From assembly GCA_013365365.1 (NCBI GenBank), contig JABVXU010000065.1, positions 62,001 through 126,000 of the forward strand: a stretch of 64,000 nucleotides of DNA, written 5' to 3'. The DNA comes from Cruorifilaria tuberocauda (taxonomy: Eukaryota > Nematoda > Chromadorea > Rhabditida > Onchocercidae). The position numbers and the translations under genes were made by a program. The notes beneath the pieces are model-generated. The model was given only the letters and a program-made list of their open reading frames with translations. It did no database searches and was not told the DNA's origin. Below, piece after piece: positions 1-13,475 of this stretch. The first letter of the stretch is position 1, and each line of letters starts with the position of its first letter.

Positions 1-829
1 ATGATACATGTCATTTGCAACTCTAGACATGTAAGAGATTTCAAAACTGCATTGAACACAATTATGTAGTCGAAATTTTGAGATTGAAAAAGAAACCACG
101 TTAAAACTGGACAAAACAATATAATATAATTAAGATTTTGAAAAAGCTTCCGTATCATGTCAACGAAAGCTTTTTCAAACGAATCTTTAGTTCAGATTTT
201 CCGCATCAAGATACATGGATAAGAAAACATGAAATAGTCAATCAAATACAAACAAAGAACTTGACAAAATGTTAACTTGAGAAGAATTGTCAAAAATGAG
301 TGATTTCGAAATCTGACTTTGACTTTAAGTTTTGCCGAAACAAGCAAGTGCACAATTTCAAAATTAAAAAAAGATTTCCAGTGTGTTAAAAAAGAAGCAC
401 ATAACTTTATTGGCGTAAAGCTTCTAAAAACCGCACGCATGTTTAGACAACAAAAAATGCTGGTTTAAACAAACAGGTGAGCAACTTCCAAGCCATAACA
501 AATCCATTCAGCAATTTTCATCTTCAAAGACTTAAGCAACTTTTTCTGATTTTAAGAAATTGATTTACTTATAAATGATGAGATAGAAAGGCGTTATGAT
601 TTTGCCGAGCATATTACTGGCGTCTTTCAAGCATATATATCTACTTCTTACAAGAAGCGAAGAAATTGTAAGCTAAGGAGAAGCTAAAACTTAACCTGAT
701 TACACTCTTCGCAGAGTTAGAATGACACCATTAAAATAAGAAATACAATAATTCAAACCAAAGTACATGGATGACACACATGAATTTTTAGATATACACA
801 TGAAACAAAAAAGAGAACAAGAGACATAC

Positions 830-969
830 CCAAAATTAGCAAACATTTGGCCGGTGACTCCGGCACCACATAACTCGATGCCTATTCCCTCAGTTTCTTG
901 CAGAACGATCTGCTCCGGTAGGCCGCTACCGACTGGCGCATTTGATGGCATGATTGTTTCCGTTCCAGC
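830..969 (-). CDS. unc-32: unc-32-like alternative exon B
   Basis: This 140-base exon starts in phase 0 after TGTTAG and ends with GG before GTATGT, exactly the phase pattern of exon A. It encodes 46 residues ([33 protein letters not shown], and a last part ending MFANF) plus a split Gly. Splicing A directly to B would break the frame and hit a TAG, so only one of the two can be used per mRNA. I found no third copy in the visible introns, although C. elegans unc-32 is described as having three forms of exon 4. Confidence 0.78.
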
Positions 970-3900
970 CTAACAGAAGTAACAAAACTATTTGTTTTAT
1001 CAACAATCCGATTTATTCTTAACTGTAGTAACTAATAAAAAATCATCCAAGAAAAGAGAAGAATAATAAAAGAACTAGAGATTTCAGACATTTCCTTCCG
1101 TAAAATACTATAACCTTCGAACCCGAAAAGTACAGCCCACAGCGATTCAAGAAGTTTTCCTACTGCTTTTATAATTTTGTAACGCAACAGATAAAGACAT
1201 GCAAAATAACGATTTTCCACTTTTTATCATTATGAATTGGTTAAGCGTAATTAAATATTCCATTTCTAATTTACAGCTGACTTCCGTTGTAAAAAACTAT
1301 GTTTAAAAAAGCATATATATACTAAGCAACAGATAGGATGAAAAAATAAAAAGATCCAAAAGAATCTATGTATTTCTTTCAAGTAATCTGAAAATGATTA
1401 CTTCTTTCTGTTGCAGCTTTTTTAAAGTATAAATCATGCAATCTATAAATTTTTTTTCATAAAGACATGCAATAAAAGAATCCATTGAAATGTAGTTTTA
1501 TGACTTGTACTACGTCGTATCCACATTTCTAAACAAAGACACAATTCGCACGTTGCAATCTACAGCTATTCATGCATTTAAGCATAACGAATATGATCGA
1601 GGAACATTACGAACATTGGAAAAGACAAATCACAAAATTATAGAACTAATTAAAAAGAGACTGCACTATTTAATTATTTTTAACTCACATACAACATTGT
1701 ACTTACCCCAAACGTAAAGTAACTGCCGTGCTTTGCGATTCGCTCAAAAGATTTTGCTCCTCTTCAGGAATAAAATGACGTCGATTCTCTTCTCGTTTTC
1801 TGTATGGCCACCTACCATATTCCACCTGTATCGTTCACAAAACTCAGCTTTAGAAGGCATACAGAAATACTAATGCAATTAAAAAAGGCGAAGTGCTATT
1901 CAGAACACGTGAACAAGTGCTATCAATAATTTTTTTAAGCTTTTGGATGTAAGCAGACGTAAGAATTCCGAAAGATGTGTTATTAGATGAAATGCTTTTC
2001 CTGAAAGACAGTGACCACAGTTAATATCTCGTCAGAAAAATCAATGGCTTATATTCCTTAATGTCTATTGTCACTGCTAAAAATCGATGAAGAAAGGGAA
2101 ATATCATTTTAATTAATGCTATTTAAAACCTCATAAAATGCCTATATTAAAATCATTGAGAGAAGGTTTACAGGATGCAATGTACTTCATGAAAAAAGCC
2201 AATAGTGAGAAAACGTAACAGATGAGATAAAGTATATCATATCGTTTTGTAACTAGTGAGTGATCAACTAGTAAAGCTTTAGAATATGGTCAGCGAATTA
2301 AGAAAATGTACTCCAATCTATAAAGGCGGAATGTTATCAACTGCTGCGTGTACATATGTATTTTGAAGGGAAATTGGAAAATGATGTCACAAATCTAAAC
2401 GAAGCATAGCATAAAAGCCTGTTTCAACATGACCCATGAATGTACTTTTCCATAATGATACTAAGTTCAGTGGAGAGAAATTGGTCTAATCAAAAAATCC
2501 GACTGTCGAGTTACAAGTGCTGTTTTCGGGCAAAATAAATCTCAGGAAAAGCACTTTAGAAATGAAGTAGAACAAATTTAAAACTGGAACTATGTTAATA
2601 AAAATATTATAAAAGTGTTAGAAATTAAATTCCAATAACATCAGAAACTAATTCACAACAACCTCAAACAAAAAGTGCACAAAACAACTACCGCAAAACC
2701 AATATATGGAAACCATGTTCAATATTTATGTGATTCATTCAAGGAGAAACTGAGAATTACAAAACCTCAGATCGCTCAAGACCAAACTCATCGAGTTCGA
2801 AGGACTCAGCGATTTTGCAATCACATTCAGTACAAATTCTGAGGTTCCGTGCAGCCTTTCAATAAATTTCCATCCATTTGTTAGTCTTTTATTAATAGAA
2901 TTATCTCATCATTCAGCCTATATTATTCCAGATAGGGCATATCCACTGCACAGTTAGTGTTAAGTTCACTAACAAGATCATCTGTCTTTCACTGATAATT
3001 AATAGAGATCTAACTCAACCTTCCTATGACTGAATTGAACCTTAACTTAACCCACTTCAAATTTTTTTATTGATAAATGTGACTTTATAAATTAGCGCCT
3101 TTATAAATTAATCGTCCAATACCGACACTTTTTTTTTTAATACTTATCCATTCACTTTTCATTATATCACACCTTCATACCTTTATAAAATTCAGTCTAT
3201 GAATAAAATTATGACCCAAAAATAATACCTCTTCGAAGAACTGCTGTGTTTTTCGAAGAATGTGTTTCAGTTCCGTCAACTCTGAGAAGTTCTTCTTGAG
3301 CATTTCCTCATTTTGATTAACTTCTTGCAATTCATTTTCTAACTTTTCGAATGTTGCCTGCAACAATCGGTAAGTGATTTAAAATCCAATCGGTAAATAA
3401 CTGAAAAAATATGACATCTTCATTTAAAAGTGCGATAGAATGAACTTATTTCTGCTTATTATGACTTTACTTATTTTTTACTCTATTGCTCACCTCTAAA
3501 TCAATCATCTCTTTTGGTTGTGGAGCGTCTGGATTTTCACCTGTATCCAACATTGGTATTAAATCCTTTTTGATTTCACGCTCCAAAAATCCTGAAAGAA
3601 ATTTCGTACCACAATTTTCCAATAATTGCTACTATATTAAGCCTTATTTCACATTTTAATATAAATCTTAATACTTGCAAGGACTCATTCTTTGTGAAAT
3701 TGCCAGTCATATTCTTAATAATTACACACTACGGGAGTTCTGTAAATAAGCCACCGCCACAGACGCAAATCCTAATACACTGAATATCGAGTTCGTGTAC
3801 TTTTTGCTTAGTAAACATACTCAATTTTCGTTCCATTTCATCACATCGCCGTACTTCATTTACAAATTTCCGCTGGAAAGCGCTTACATCTGGATTGAGC

Positions 3901-4167
3901 TGAAATGTTAAGCATGATTAACATTATCATCGTTATAACAAACACAATACCATTAATTACTATTATCGTCAAACACCATCATATATTAATTGTGAAAAAA
4001 TAAAAATATAGATCGGAAATGATATTAGCTGTAGAAATAAACAAACATACATCACGAAATTGCACAAGACCCAATTCACCCAGTTCTGCAACACATGTAT
4101 ACGCAGCTTCCGTTTGCAGAAATAACTGTGCTAAGCACATTTCTTCGCTTCGATAAAGCGAATCCAT
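830..4167 (-). CDS. unc-32: V-type proton ATPase 116 kDa subunit a, N-terminal part (unc-32-like), partial
   Basis: Subunit a of the membrane V0 sector, which carries protons across organelle membranes. Only the N-terminal cytosolic region is present; the membrane half must lie left of the window. Exons, reading leftward: 4051-4167 (starts [10 protein letters not shown], with [14 protein letters not shown]), 3821-3899 ([20 protein letters not shown]), 3494-3591 ([11 protein letters not shown]), 3229-3357 ([19 protein letters not shown]), then one of two alternative exons at 1707-1825 or 830-969. The family's next block, FVAGVI, is not in the window. All phases agree and donors are GTATGT, GTGAGC or GTAAGT types. 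A TTTTCAG acceptor 20 bases before the ATG, with 5'UTR from 4187, suggests spliced-leader addition. The paralogue choice (unc-32 rather than vha-5, -6 or -7) rests on the alternative exon pair, which matches what I know of C. elegans unc-32. Family assignment is secure, orthology likely. Confidence 0.88.
1198..1576 (-). promoter_or_regulatory. Cluster of four UGCAUG motifs between the alternative unc-32 exons
   Basis: On the transcribed (-) strand TGCATG occurs at 1571-1576, 1466-1471, 1435-1440 and 1198-1203, all inside the 737-base intron between alternative exons A and B. UGCAUG is the binding motif of RBFOX proteins (FOX-1/ASD-1 in C. elegans). I did not see this strand-specific motif in the other visible unc-32 introns. 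Two copies sit in the same longer word, ATAAAGACATGCAA on the + strand. Confidence 0.6.
1707..1825 (-). CDS. unc-32: unc-32-like alternative exon A
   Basis: This 119-base exon starts in phase 0 after CCTGTA read as TACAG, and ends with two bases, GG, before GTAAGT. It encodes 39 residues rich in charge ([18 protein letters not shown], then [10 protein letters not shown] and TAVTLRL) and a split Gly. It joins in frame to the exon ending QQFFEE. The final LRLG leads directly into the FVAG block expected for this family. The partner exon at 830-969 has the same start and end phases, so the two look mutually exclusive. Confidence 0.82.
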
Positions 4168-6117
4168 CTTCGAGCAATTTTAAAATGCTGAAAATCCTTC
4201 ATAAAATTTATACTAGCTATATACAAACTTGACAATTTTCATTCATTTCTGTAAGTATGGTGTATTTTTCGAGGAATGAGTTACTCAGGTTAACAGAAAT
4301 GAATTTTGTATAAAACCGACAAAAAATGGAAAAGCAATACAACTTAGTTTCACGTATGCAAAGTAAACAAGTAAAACCCCACGCCTCCGTTTCAGACCAT
4401 GTGTCACGTAACGTCACCAAGAAAATCACATTGCAATAACGAAACCAGTATCTCGATGAAAATCTCAGAAACCATCAGATCAACGTGATATTACTTGTAT
4501 TTTGTCTCTTCTTAGATGTTATGGTATTTTATCGTAATTTACAAGGATTATTGGAAGCTAAAGTATTTTATTTGAATATCTTCTTATCCCACCACACTTT
4601 CAATATTTATTTTTAATTAAATGCAATTAAGCACTTCATCTCATTTGCTATTTTCTCGTTAGATTTCCAAAGTTACAGAAAAAAACAGAAGAGAAATTTG
4701 TAATTAATTGAAGTTACAACACTGATAAGAGTGACAAGAGACCCATGAAGATACGATAAAAGATATTGAATGTTATGAATAATATAATTTCAAGATTGAT
4801 TCAAATCGATTAGATGGATAAGTTCGAAAATGACCTTAATTAATTTTGTGAATTAAATTGCGCAAATCATTAGGGAATATTTGAAATAACATGAAATGAT
4901 TCGACGAATGAATTAATCGATCTTATGGCAAAAAATTTATTGAAAGCAAGTGCAATTGTTAGTTAGTCTAAGGCATCAATCGATTGCTGCCTATTTTGAA
5001 GCTAAATAAGCAAACTATGTTTTTGGCATAGTCAATAAAAAAAGAAGTATATAAGCCTTCGAGCTTACATACGTTCACTTAAGGCCTGCTCTATTTATAA
5101 ATTTGTGGAACAAAATCGTTCTAATCCATTGGAAGAAAAGATAGAAAGAGAAGTAAGATTTATGGCTTGGAATGTTATTTAATTGAGCTTATCAAAAAAT
5201 TAAATTACAGGTATAAAGTAGTTAAATGGAAATTTCATTGAACGTAAAAAGTTAAAAATTTGTTTTTTAAATGAATAGCGAAGTTCGTTGTCTTGCAGTT
5301 TTTGGGAAAAATATTCTTCAATTAAATGACAAGCTAAAAAGTAATTTGTAATTCGAATATTCAATTCTTTCAATAATTAATTATTCCTTTCATTTCTATT
5401 AAAGTTCAAATAATTCGATTATTCTTCAGAAACAGTTGCGAATGTACGGTTTCCTGTTAAAACAGTAATAATAACAAAAAAAAAAATTTTAATCCGAAAA
5501 ATTAGAACAATAAACCAATAATTCTAAAAGCAAAGAATTATTTTTATTTCAATTTCTCAATTTTGTCCAAAACTTTTTTATGAGAAATTTTAAGTGCAAA
5601 ACTTTGCTGTTAAGGAGAAAAAAAAAATCCAAAAAGAAAAATAATTTTCTTACAAACAAATTCAATTTCCTAAACTAATTTCCGTACATTAAATATGCTT
5701 TTGAATCATTCAAAATGCATTTTGAATTGTTTTTTTTTTGTTTAAAGTATCTTTAAATAATTTCAATTTATACTTGATATGAGTACATTCTTAAACAAAA
5801 GAGTAAAATAAATTTCATAAGAAAATTCCAATTTAAAGAGCACAAATAAATTGTTGAAATATTAGTGTCTGATTGATACGTGCAAATTTCATATGTTTAA
5901 GATTGAGAGATATTTACGTCTATAGGTATTTACGTCTATCTTAACTTTGCTCTTACGTTTTTGTTTCATAAATTTTAGACAAGTTGTCTATATCACAAAA
6001 TGTCTGCTATTTCTCTTTTTTAAAAAATCTGTTTATACGTCTTCAAAAATTATACCTTTCATTTCTATTAATTTTTCTCTGCTACTATCATATGTCAAAG
6101 TTTAAAATATAAGATAT

Positions 6118-6202
6118 ACACAAAACACATACACACATGCACACGCATACGCACACGCATACGCATACATGCATACGTATTTATATGTATATGTATATAT
6201 GT
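6118..6202. repeat. CACACATACG/TATG microsatellite
   Basis: Alternating purine-pyrimidine run built of CACACA, CACGCATACG and TATATGTATATG units. It is the only strongly CA-rich stretch in this intergenic region. Confidence 0.8.
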
Positions 6203-9200
6203 ATTACGCAAATACGTCGAGCAGTTGCGGAAACAAAACTGAACTGAAAAATGAATCGATTTAAGAAATGATTAGTTGTTTGATATTGAGAAGACATTTT
6301 TCACATCTCAGATATGCTTGTTTGTTTTTTTTTTTAATTTGTTTAATTGTTTAATAGCACAGTAAATCAATAGAGATAGAATGTTTAAGCATTAATTTTT
6401 CTTAATTGTAATGATTTAATAACACAATTGTATGAATTATAAATGAGTTCAAGTAGTTGAAAAAATGTTTAAACGTTAGTTTCTTCTAATTTTAATTATT
6501 TAATAACACAATTATAGGGATTATAAATCAGTAGAGATCGTTGAAAAAATATTCAACGTTAGTTTTTTTATTTGTAATTATTTAATTAATTAATTATATT
6601 GAATAATAAGATAGGGATTGTAGAAAGAGTAATGAAAGAGCATTTTTTTCTCTTCTCTACAATACTATCAGGAATAGTAATAGTGTAATAAAAATAATGA
6701 TAATAAAAAAATGAGAGAGAAAAAAAGTTTAGTAGTGGTAAAGTTGTAGGTTATCACACCTTTTCTCCCTTTTTTTTCCTTGCATTTCTAAGCATTCGAT
6801 GAATTGTCTAATAATTTCAAAATAAAATCTATAAATTTTGAAAAATTTTAATTATTTATGAATTTTCGATTAAATTAATCAATTAATGATAGATATAATG
6901 AATGAACTGGAATCGTTTTTCAGAAATGAATAGATGATATAGCGTGATAACATTCAATTACAATATTTAAATTTTCATTATAAAAATTATAATGAAATTG
7001 GAAGTGGTAAAAATACAAGCTGATAATTTGATTTATTAATTTTTTCTTTCTGGAAAAGATAATTTCATTCATTCATATCAATCTGAACGAGGTCCTGATC
7101 GGAGGACATAGTTTTTCTCAATTGATATGATTTGCAGCAAATCAGCTGTTCAGAGATGTTTGTTGGAGGAGTGGTTGATGAAATTACTAACGTTTTAGTC
7201 GTTTTAATCGGAACAAATTTATTTTTACTTCACCTACCCATCCATCCACCCACCTATTAATCGTATCAGTGATTTTTGTTTTGATGTAAAAATCTATTGC
7301 TTCATTTCGTCATTCTTAGTATTACGAAAGAACAAAAAATGATAAGAATTTATTGAAATCTTAGAATTTCATTCTTCTCTAAATATAATTCTACAATTCC
7401 ATTTGAAATCAGAATAAAACGGAAAATAATTTAATCAAAGACAAACTCGTTTTTTTTTTAAATGAAACATTACCGTTTCTTACAGTATCCAAAATTCTAA
7501 AGAGATGAATATATGTCTTCCTGTTAGCATTACTGTCAGGTATTACGTCTACCGTTACTGATAGGAATATTATGCCTTACGTACTGTTAGGTAGGTTACG
7601 TCCATATGAATTGCTATGTTATTTCCATGAATATATGTCTTACCGTTACTGCTATAATCAACGGTTGAATTATTAGAGATGAGAGAATATTTGTGACAAA
7701 TATGCAAGAGAAGATAAAACGAAAATCATTTAAATTTCATTTTAAGTAATCCATTCTAAAGAAGTAATTTGAAATTCTAAAGCAATTCTAATAATTGATT
7801 GATCGTTCATTTTCCAATTTTCTACATTTTAATTTCAAAAAAAAGAAACGCGATCTGAAAAATAGTGTTACAATATATGAGAATTAGAGATTAAAAAAAT
7901 TGTCGCAAACATTCCATCAAATTTCTGGAATACTTTAATGCTTGAAAATATGAAAAGTAATTTTATTTTACTTTCTTTTGAAAAGTTAATATAAAATTTG
8001 AATGAGCTTATGATAATGCAACTCTGTTAATGTTATCAGAACCTGAGATCTTGAGATTCGTCTAGCATAATATTCCTCTTTTCTGCTAATCGAAATGCGG
8101 CGAAATTTTAAAAATTATAAACAAAGATTTGTTATTGCTATAAAATAAATGAAATATTATTGATTGCTCATTTTTGGCGCTCAGTTTTTTGATAGAAGTT
8201 AGCTTGAATAATTTTGATTAGGATTACTTTAGCTTCTCGCTTATTTTTTTACTTTATTTTTATTGTTGATTTTTCCGGATCTCACTGATACTTGAGTTTC
8301 CTTCATTTTACTTACTATTCTTATTGTTTATTTTTCCGGATATGATCGGATTTGTTTCAGTGCTGTTCAGACTTCGTTAAGCACAAATAAAATAACGAAT
8401 AATTGCAATAATACTATATTTGCTTAAGTTTATTGATGTATTTCATTTGGGTTCGTAAAATTTAAATAAATTATTCGAATTCCAAGATAACCTGAAAAAG
8501 AAACGAAAATGTTGCCGATGGTTATGCACCAAAACCAGGATCGATTAAAGCGGAAGCAAAAAAGTTCGTTTTACTTCTGTTAATTATCACTAATTAATTT
8601 ATTATAAACTTAATCATTACAATTTGCTCACATCGAAATTATTCAATTTTTCCCACTATTTCATTTCGATTTTTTTTTCACTTTTTCATTGATATATCCA
8701 AACTCAATCATCCTGAAATTCATTCCAGAAATGAAATCTCTCTAAATTTTATCTCAATTAATCGAAACCGATCGGTATACTACGTATCAAAATGTTTTCC
8801 CGTTTTCCTGATTTGTTTAAATTTCGGAAAGTGCAAATATATATATCCTTCTAATCGTAAATTTACTATCTCTACAGCATGAAAATGTTCGTTTTAGACT
8901 TAAATTTTGCAAGAGAAAAAAAAGTAATTTTAGGAATAAAGACTGAAAAAAATACGGAAGCATAAGTTTTGTCATAAATAAAATTGGAATAATACAAAGC
9001 TGAATAATTTTGCTGAATTTTTACAAACTATTTAACAAGTTGAACATGATAATAATCTGATCAAGATTAGATTACTATCAGGTCGGACTCCAATATTGCA
9101 ATATAATCTCAATCTAATCAGCTCACACACGGAATGAAATTTACCATTACCAACACTAGAATAAACTCCTGCCTAAGTTATTTCAGCTAGAAAGTAAATA

Positions 9201-10505
9201 GAAAAATAATTTTATTAAAGTTATTAAGTAAATCAAAGTAAAAAATAGTAAATATAGACTATACAGTACAAGACTACCATTTTAAATATGAGATATACTA
9301 TTTCAACTTGTTATTCTTTGCATTTGTTCTTCCAATTATTTATTTGACGTGTTCCGTGATAGTTTTTCACGTTTTTTCTGCTACGGAAATTTGAAAAGAA
9401 ATCCTAGAAATCGTTATCACGTTTATTATCATATTCATAATTATCATTAGTAATTAAATTCGTGAAATAAATGAAAATATTTAAATTGATAATTAGAAAC
9501 ATAGATGTAGATATACATAAAAGGTTAATAATAATGCTTCATATCTGAAATATTAATCATGATTTACTTCATTCTACTACAGTCATTTTCTAGCTTACTT
9601 TTTAATAAAAGTAATTAAGAGAGGAATTTAATTTAACTATACAAAGTATCATGAATTTTTTTTGTAGCATGGATAAATTTATTTCTAAAAGTGATTTCAT
9701 TTATTGATTCTATCTAGATCTTTTCATTTGGCAAACAATTTTTCAAATGTACTTATTGTTTATTTAACAATGCAAATAATTCAAGCAGTCATTTAATGCT
9801 ATTTTTGAATCACAAACTTTTCTTCGTTAACATTTATCTCATTTGTTTTTTAATGAAAAGTTAATTTAGAATAGTAGTGCATGATCATAGTCAAATAATA
9901 TCATTTAAGAACGTTTATTGTTTTATCTTATCGTCGTTGAATAAATTCTTCAAAATCATCCTTCAACCTATCCTTTAATCAAATTAATTTTTTAAAATAT
10001 AAGTTTAATTTTCAATTAATTCCTATTATTAATCAATTTTTCTTTACTACTTAGTATTTAAAAGTTATATTGGCTGAACTAATTTATTAAGTCTGAATAG
10101 TTATTTTATTTCAAATCTCATTATTATCATCGAATTATCTGACATATTTGTAATCACTAATAATTATCAATATAATTATCAAGGTTTCTAACTTGTTATC
10201 TTTCGCGTAGAAAAAGAAAATAAGTTTTAATTTTATTTCTCATAAAAAATAAATCGTAAACAACTGATAAAAGTTGGAAATACTTAAAATCATAAATAGT
10301 TTTCTTGACAATTCCATATATATTATAATTAATTTAATTTATGTTTATTGTGGATAATTTAATTCTTTCCATTCAGCTATCACTAGTATATTATTTCATA
10401 AGAAATTATAAAAATTAAATTAAATTAAATTGACTGTTTATATCAAAGATATTTGTAACAAGTTAGTTTATTTTAAGTAACTTCTTTCAACTTATCATCT
10501 AATAT

Positions 10506-10593
10506 CTTATCAATATCAACCAATGTCTTATTTACACTAGTAAATAATTACAAATATACAGTAGTAAATAAGAAATTGGTTGATATTGATAAG
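10506..10593. repeat. Long inverted repeat (fold-back)
   Basis: The left arm at 10506-10538 starts CTTATCAATATCAACCAAT. The right arm at 10562-10593 ends ATTGGTTGATATTGATAAG. The arms pair over about 32 bases with one mismatch and one extra base, around an AT-rich loop of about 23 bases. The size fits a small fold-back or MITE remnant. No flanking target duplication was identified. Confidence 0.75.
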
Positions 10594-11245
10594 ATTGCCT
10601 TTTCATTTCAATTTTTTTTTTCTGTTAACAGTTATTTTTAAACTTTCAACTATCCAATCTTTTTCCATTTCATTCAGTTTACTTCTAAATTTTTATCCTT
10701 CACCTATTTTCTAAGCGCAACAAAAGTTCATTTGAACATTTTTGAGTTTGTTGATGTTTGGTAATTTTAGAATGTTCACAATAATAAATGTAACTTGTGT
10801 AATTGGTTTAAAGAAAATTTTTCTTAACAAATAATTTAAATCAAAAAAAAAACAAGAATTAAGCTCGTGAGACACATTTATCTTATCAGAGTAATCAATA
10901 ATCATTAATTTCTGAAAGTTTGAAAAAAGTTTCTATTGACATATCTCTTCAATCATACTGATAAATGATGATAATTTTATTTGTATTGCTTCTGTTCTAA
11001 AAAATAAATTCTCATTGTTTTTAGCAAAGTTAAAATTAATGAAAATAACTTTCTGACATTCATACAAATATTATATGAAAGCTGTTATGAAAATTTTAAT
11101 AGAAAACAAGTTAAATGATAAATGATAAGATTTAGATGAAAACAATAAGCTTGCATATCAAGGAATATCACGTATTAAAACTTGGAAAGAGATGAAATTG
11201 AGAAAAAAAGGGATATGTCATTTATTGGTAATTCTCTTGACACTG

Positions 11246-11398
11246 ATAATTCCAATCCATTAATATTGATAATTCGATCTATTGATATTGATAATCCAAT
11301 CCATTAATATTGATAATTCGATCTATTGATATTGATAATTCACTTCAATAATAGTGATAATCAATCCATTAATATTGATAATTCGATCTATCAATTTG
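11246..11398. repeat. 42-45-bp minisatellite
   Basis: Tandem unit ATAATnCCAATCCATTAATATTGATAATTCGATCTATTGATATTG. Two nearly identical copies at 11246-11290 and 11291-11334 are followed by a diverged 22-base piece and a further copy at 11357-11398 that changes near its end. Confidence 0.8.
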
Positions 11399-13475
11399 AT
11401 AATCCTATCAGACATTTTACAAGCTATTTTATTCTTTTTTTTCCTTTCTTTTTTTGCATTAAACTTCAAGAAAAGTATGAATGCTATCGAAAAATTGATG
11501 GCATTTTTTTCCCAACAAAATTTCCAATCATTTTTTTGAAGTTTTTTTTTTCGTCGTAAAAATAACAATTTTTGTAAAGAAGTGAAATATCATTCATATG
11601 ACAGTCTTATCGTCGTTCGTTTCCTCATTCCAACATTCACTTTACTTCGACTATCGAAGACGAAACGATCGGATTTATTGTCGAGAAATCAATTCAACAA
11701 TTTAATCCTTCTTTTCTTTCTTAAATTCCCACTTTCAAAGTTATTCCTGCAAAAGATTACTCTAATAAGATTGAAACAATAAGTTGTTATAAAGTATATT
11801 ATAGTTTAATTATAACAATATTATACTCTATTGTAACTGTTAATTACTCTTTTAACTTTCGTTATTACAGTTTTAATAATACTGTTAATGATTTTGAGTA
11901 CTAACTAACAAGTGATATTTTGAAACTAACACTATGTTTTCATATCATTCATTATCCAACAACCAACTGTTATTATTTTCATTATCAATATAATGATAAT
12001 GATGATGATAATATGATGATAATTTTGTTCAGTATCTCCTTGTAATAACAAAATATAGTGCAAAATTTTGTTAAAAAATGATTTCAAACATTTCTTATGT
12101 TTATTTTTTTGCATACTTACATCTCTAATATCATAAAAGAACATCTGTTAATAATAATTAAAATGTTTTTCGTCTTCTTATTTCATTTTTAAATTAATCA
12201 AAATTAAACCTTTTCCCAAGAATAAAAAACTATTTCTCAAAGTTTTCAATTTTCATTTTAAAATTTTTGAAAATGAATAAACTCTTTCAGTAAATCAGAT
12301 TTAAAATTATAAAAAATTGATTTGACTTTTTTTAAAAAATATTTTCTTGCTTTACAAAACCTTTTCCTTTACTATCAGTTTTACTGATATCATATCTATC
12401 TGATATTTACTGATATCATATTATCTGTCACCTAACCACTAATTTAGCACTTAATAATTAATTAATTAATTAGTGAAATAATGAGACTGGTGGTGTGATG
12501 AATAAACATCAAAATTAATAATGAAGGATGTAAGAAAACAGTACTTATCAATAATTTTGATAAGTTCTCGTTCAATAATTCAAATCATTCCCATTAATTA
12601 CTAATTTTCTAACTCATTTACTTAAATTAATTGCTTTGATAGCATAATATTGTTACTTAACTGCTAACTTAGCACTTGATTAATTAATTTAATATTCAGA
12701 AATCTTTGGAAGGAAAATTTGTAATAGTTTATATTCTCAGATGCTAATTTCACCAGTGTAATTTTAGCATTTCCATTAAGATTTATTGATCTATAATATC
12801 ACAGAGGAAAATTCTTATTTTTTAAAGTTTTGTAAGAATTAAAATTTAACAGAAAAAATCATATTAATGGCAAATCTTAAAATTTTCAATTTCTCTTATT
12901 TCAATAAATAAAATTGAATTTTGACGGACAGCTTTTTTCTCATTTTTCTATGATTTAGTGCTAACTGACCATTGCATTACGAAATAAATAATCAAAAATT
13001 AAATTTCATATTTTAAATTATCATTTAATATTGAGTTATCATGAATAATTCATGATATCTTTTTTTAATTTATTCGTGAAAGAAAATTTAAAGATAACCC
13101 ATTATTTTCCTCTTCAACAAGTAATTTGAGCTGTTATTTTAGATTGCGCAATAAAATTACTAATCAAATTGCCTTAAAATAACTTTAAATTAAATATTTT
13201 TTCTTTTTTCACTTGTAATTTCGGCATGAGTTTTTATAAAAATAATTCAGTTTGAGATATTTTGGAAGTGAATTCATCAAATTTTAACTAATTTTCTCTC
13301 AAAATTTAACAATTAAATTAAAATGAAAGCAAAAAATCCAAATAAAAGTATGAAATTTGTAAAATTTAAAAAATTTTACACATCAAAAACTTTTTTTAAA
13401 TCTAAATTTGTATTGTAATTTATTAAAACAAAATAATTTATGGAAAAAAATGACTCAAATTGACGTATTTTTCAG

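Larger units (their letters stand above)
4188..13475. other. Long AT-rich intergenic region
   Basis: About 9.3 kb between the unc-32 5' end and the tail-anchored protein gene. No exon with coding-like composition was recognised on either strand. The open frames around 11323-11782 are AT-rich chance frames over low-complexity DNA. The stretch contains a CA/TG-rich microsatellite near 6120-6200, a long inverted repeat at 10506-10593 and a minisatellite at 11246-11398. Upstream exons of the 13476 gene and promoter elements of unc-32 could lie here but cannot be shown. Confidence 0.6.

Noticed and set aside
2700..2860. Possible third alternative exon of unc-32
   Set aside because: The - strand frame of about 42 codons has no acceptor and does not end with the split GG in phase 2.
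11323..11782. Overlapping open frames on both strands
   Set aside because: They are low-complexity Phe/Ile/Lys translations over minisatellite and T-rich DNA, without splice sites.
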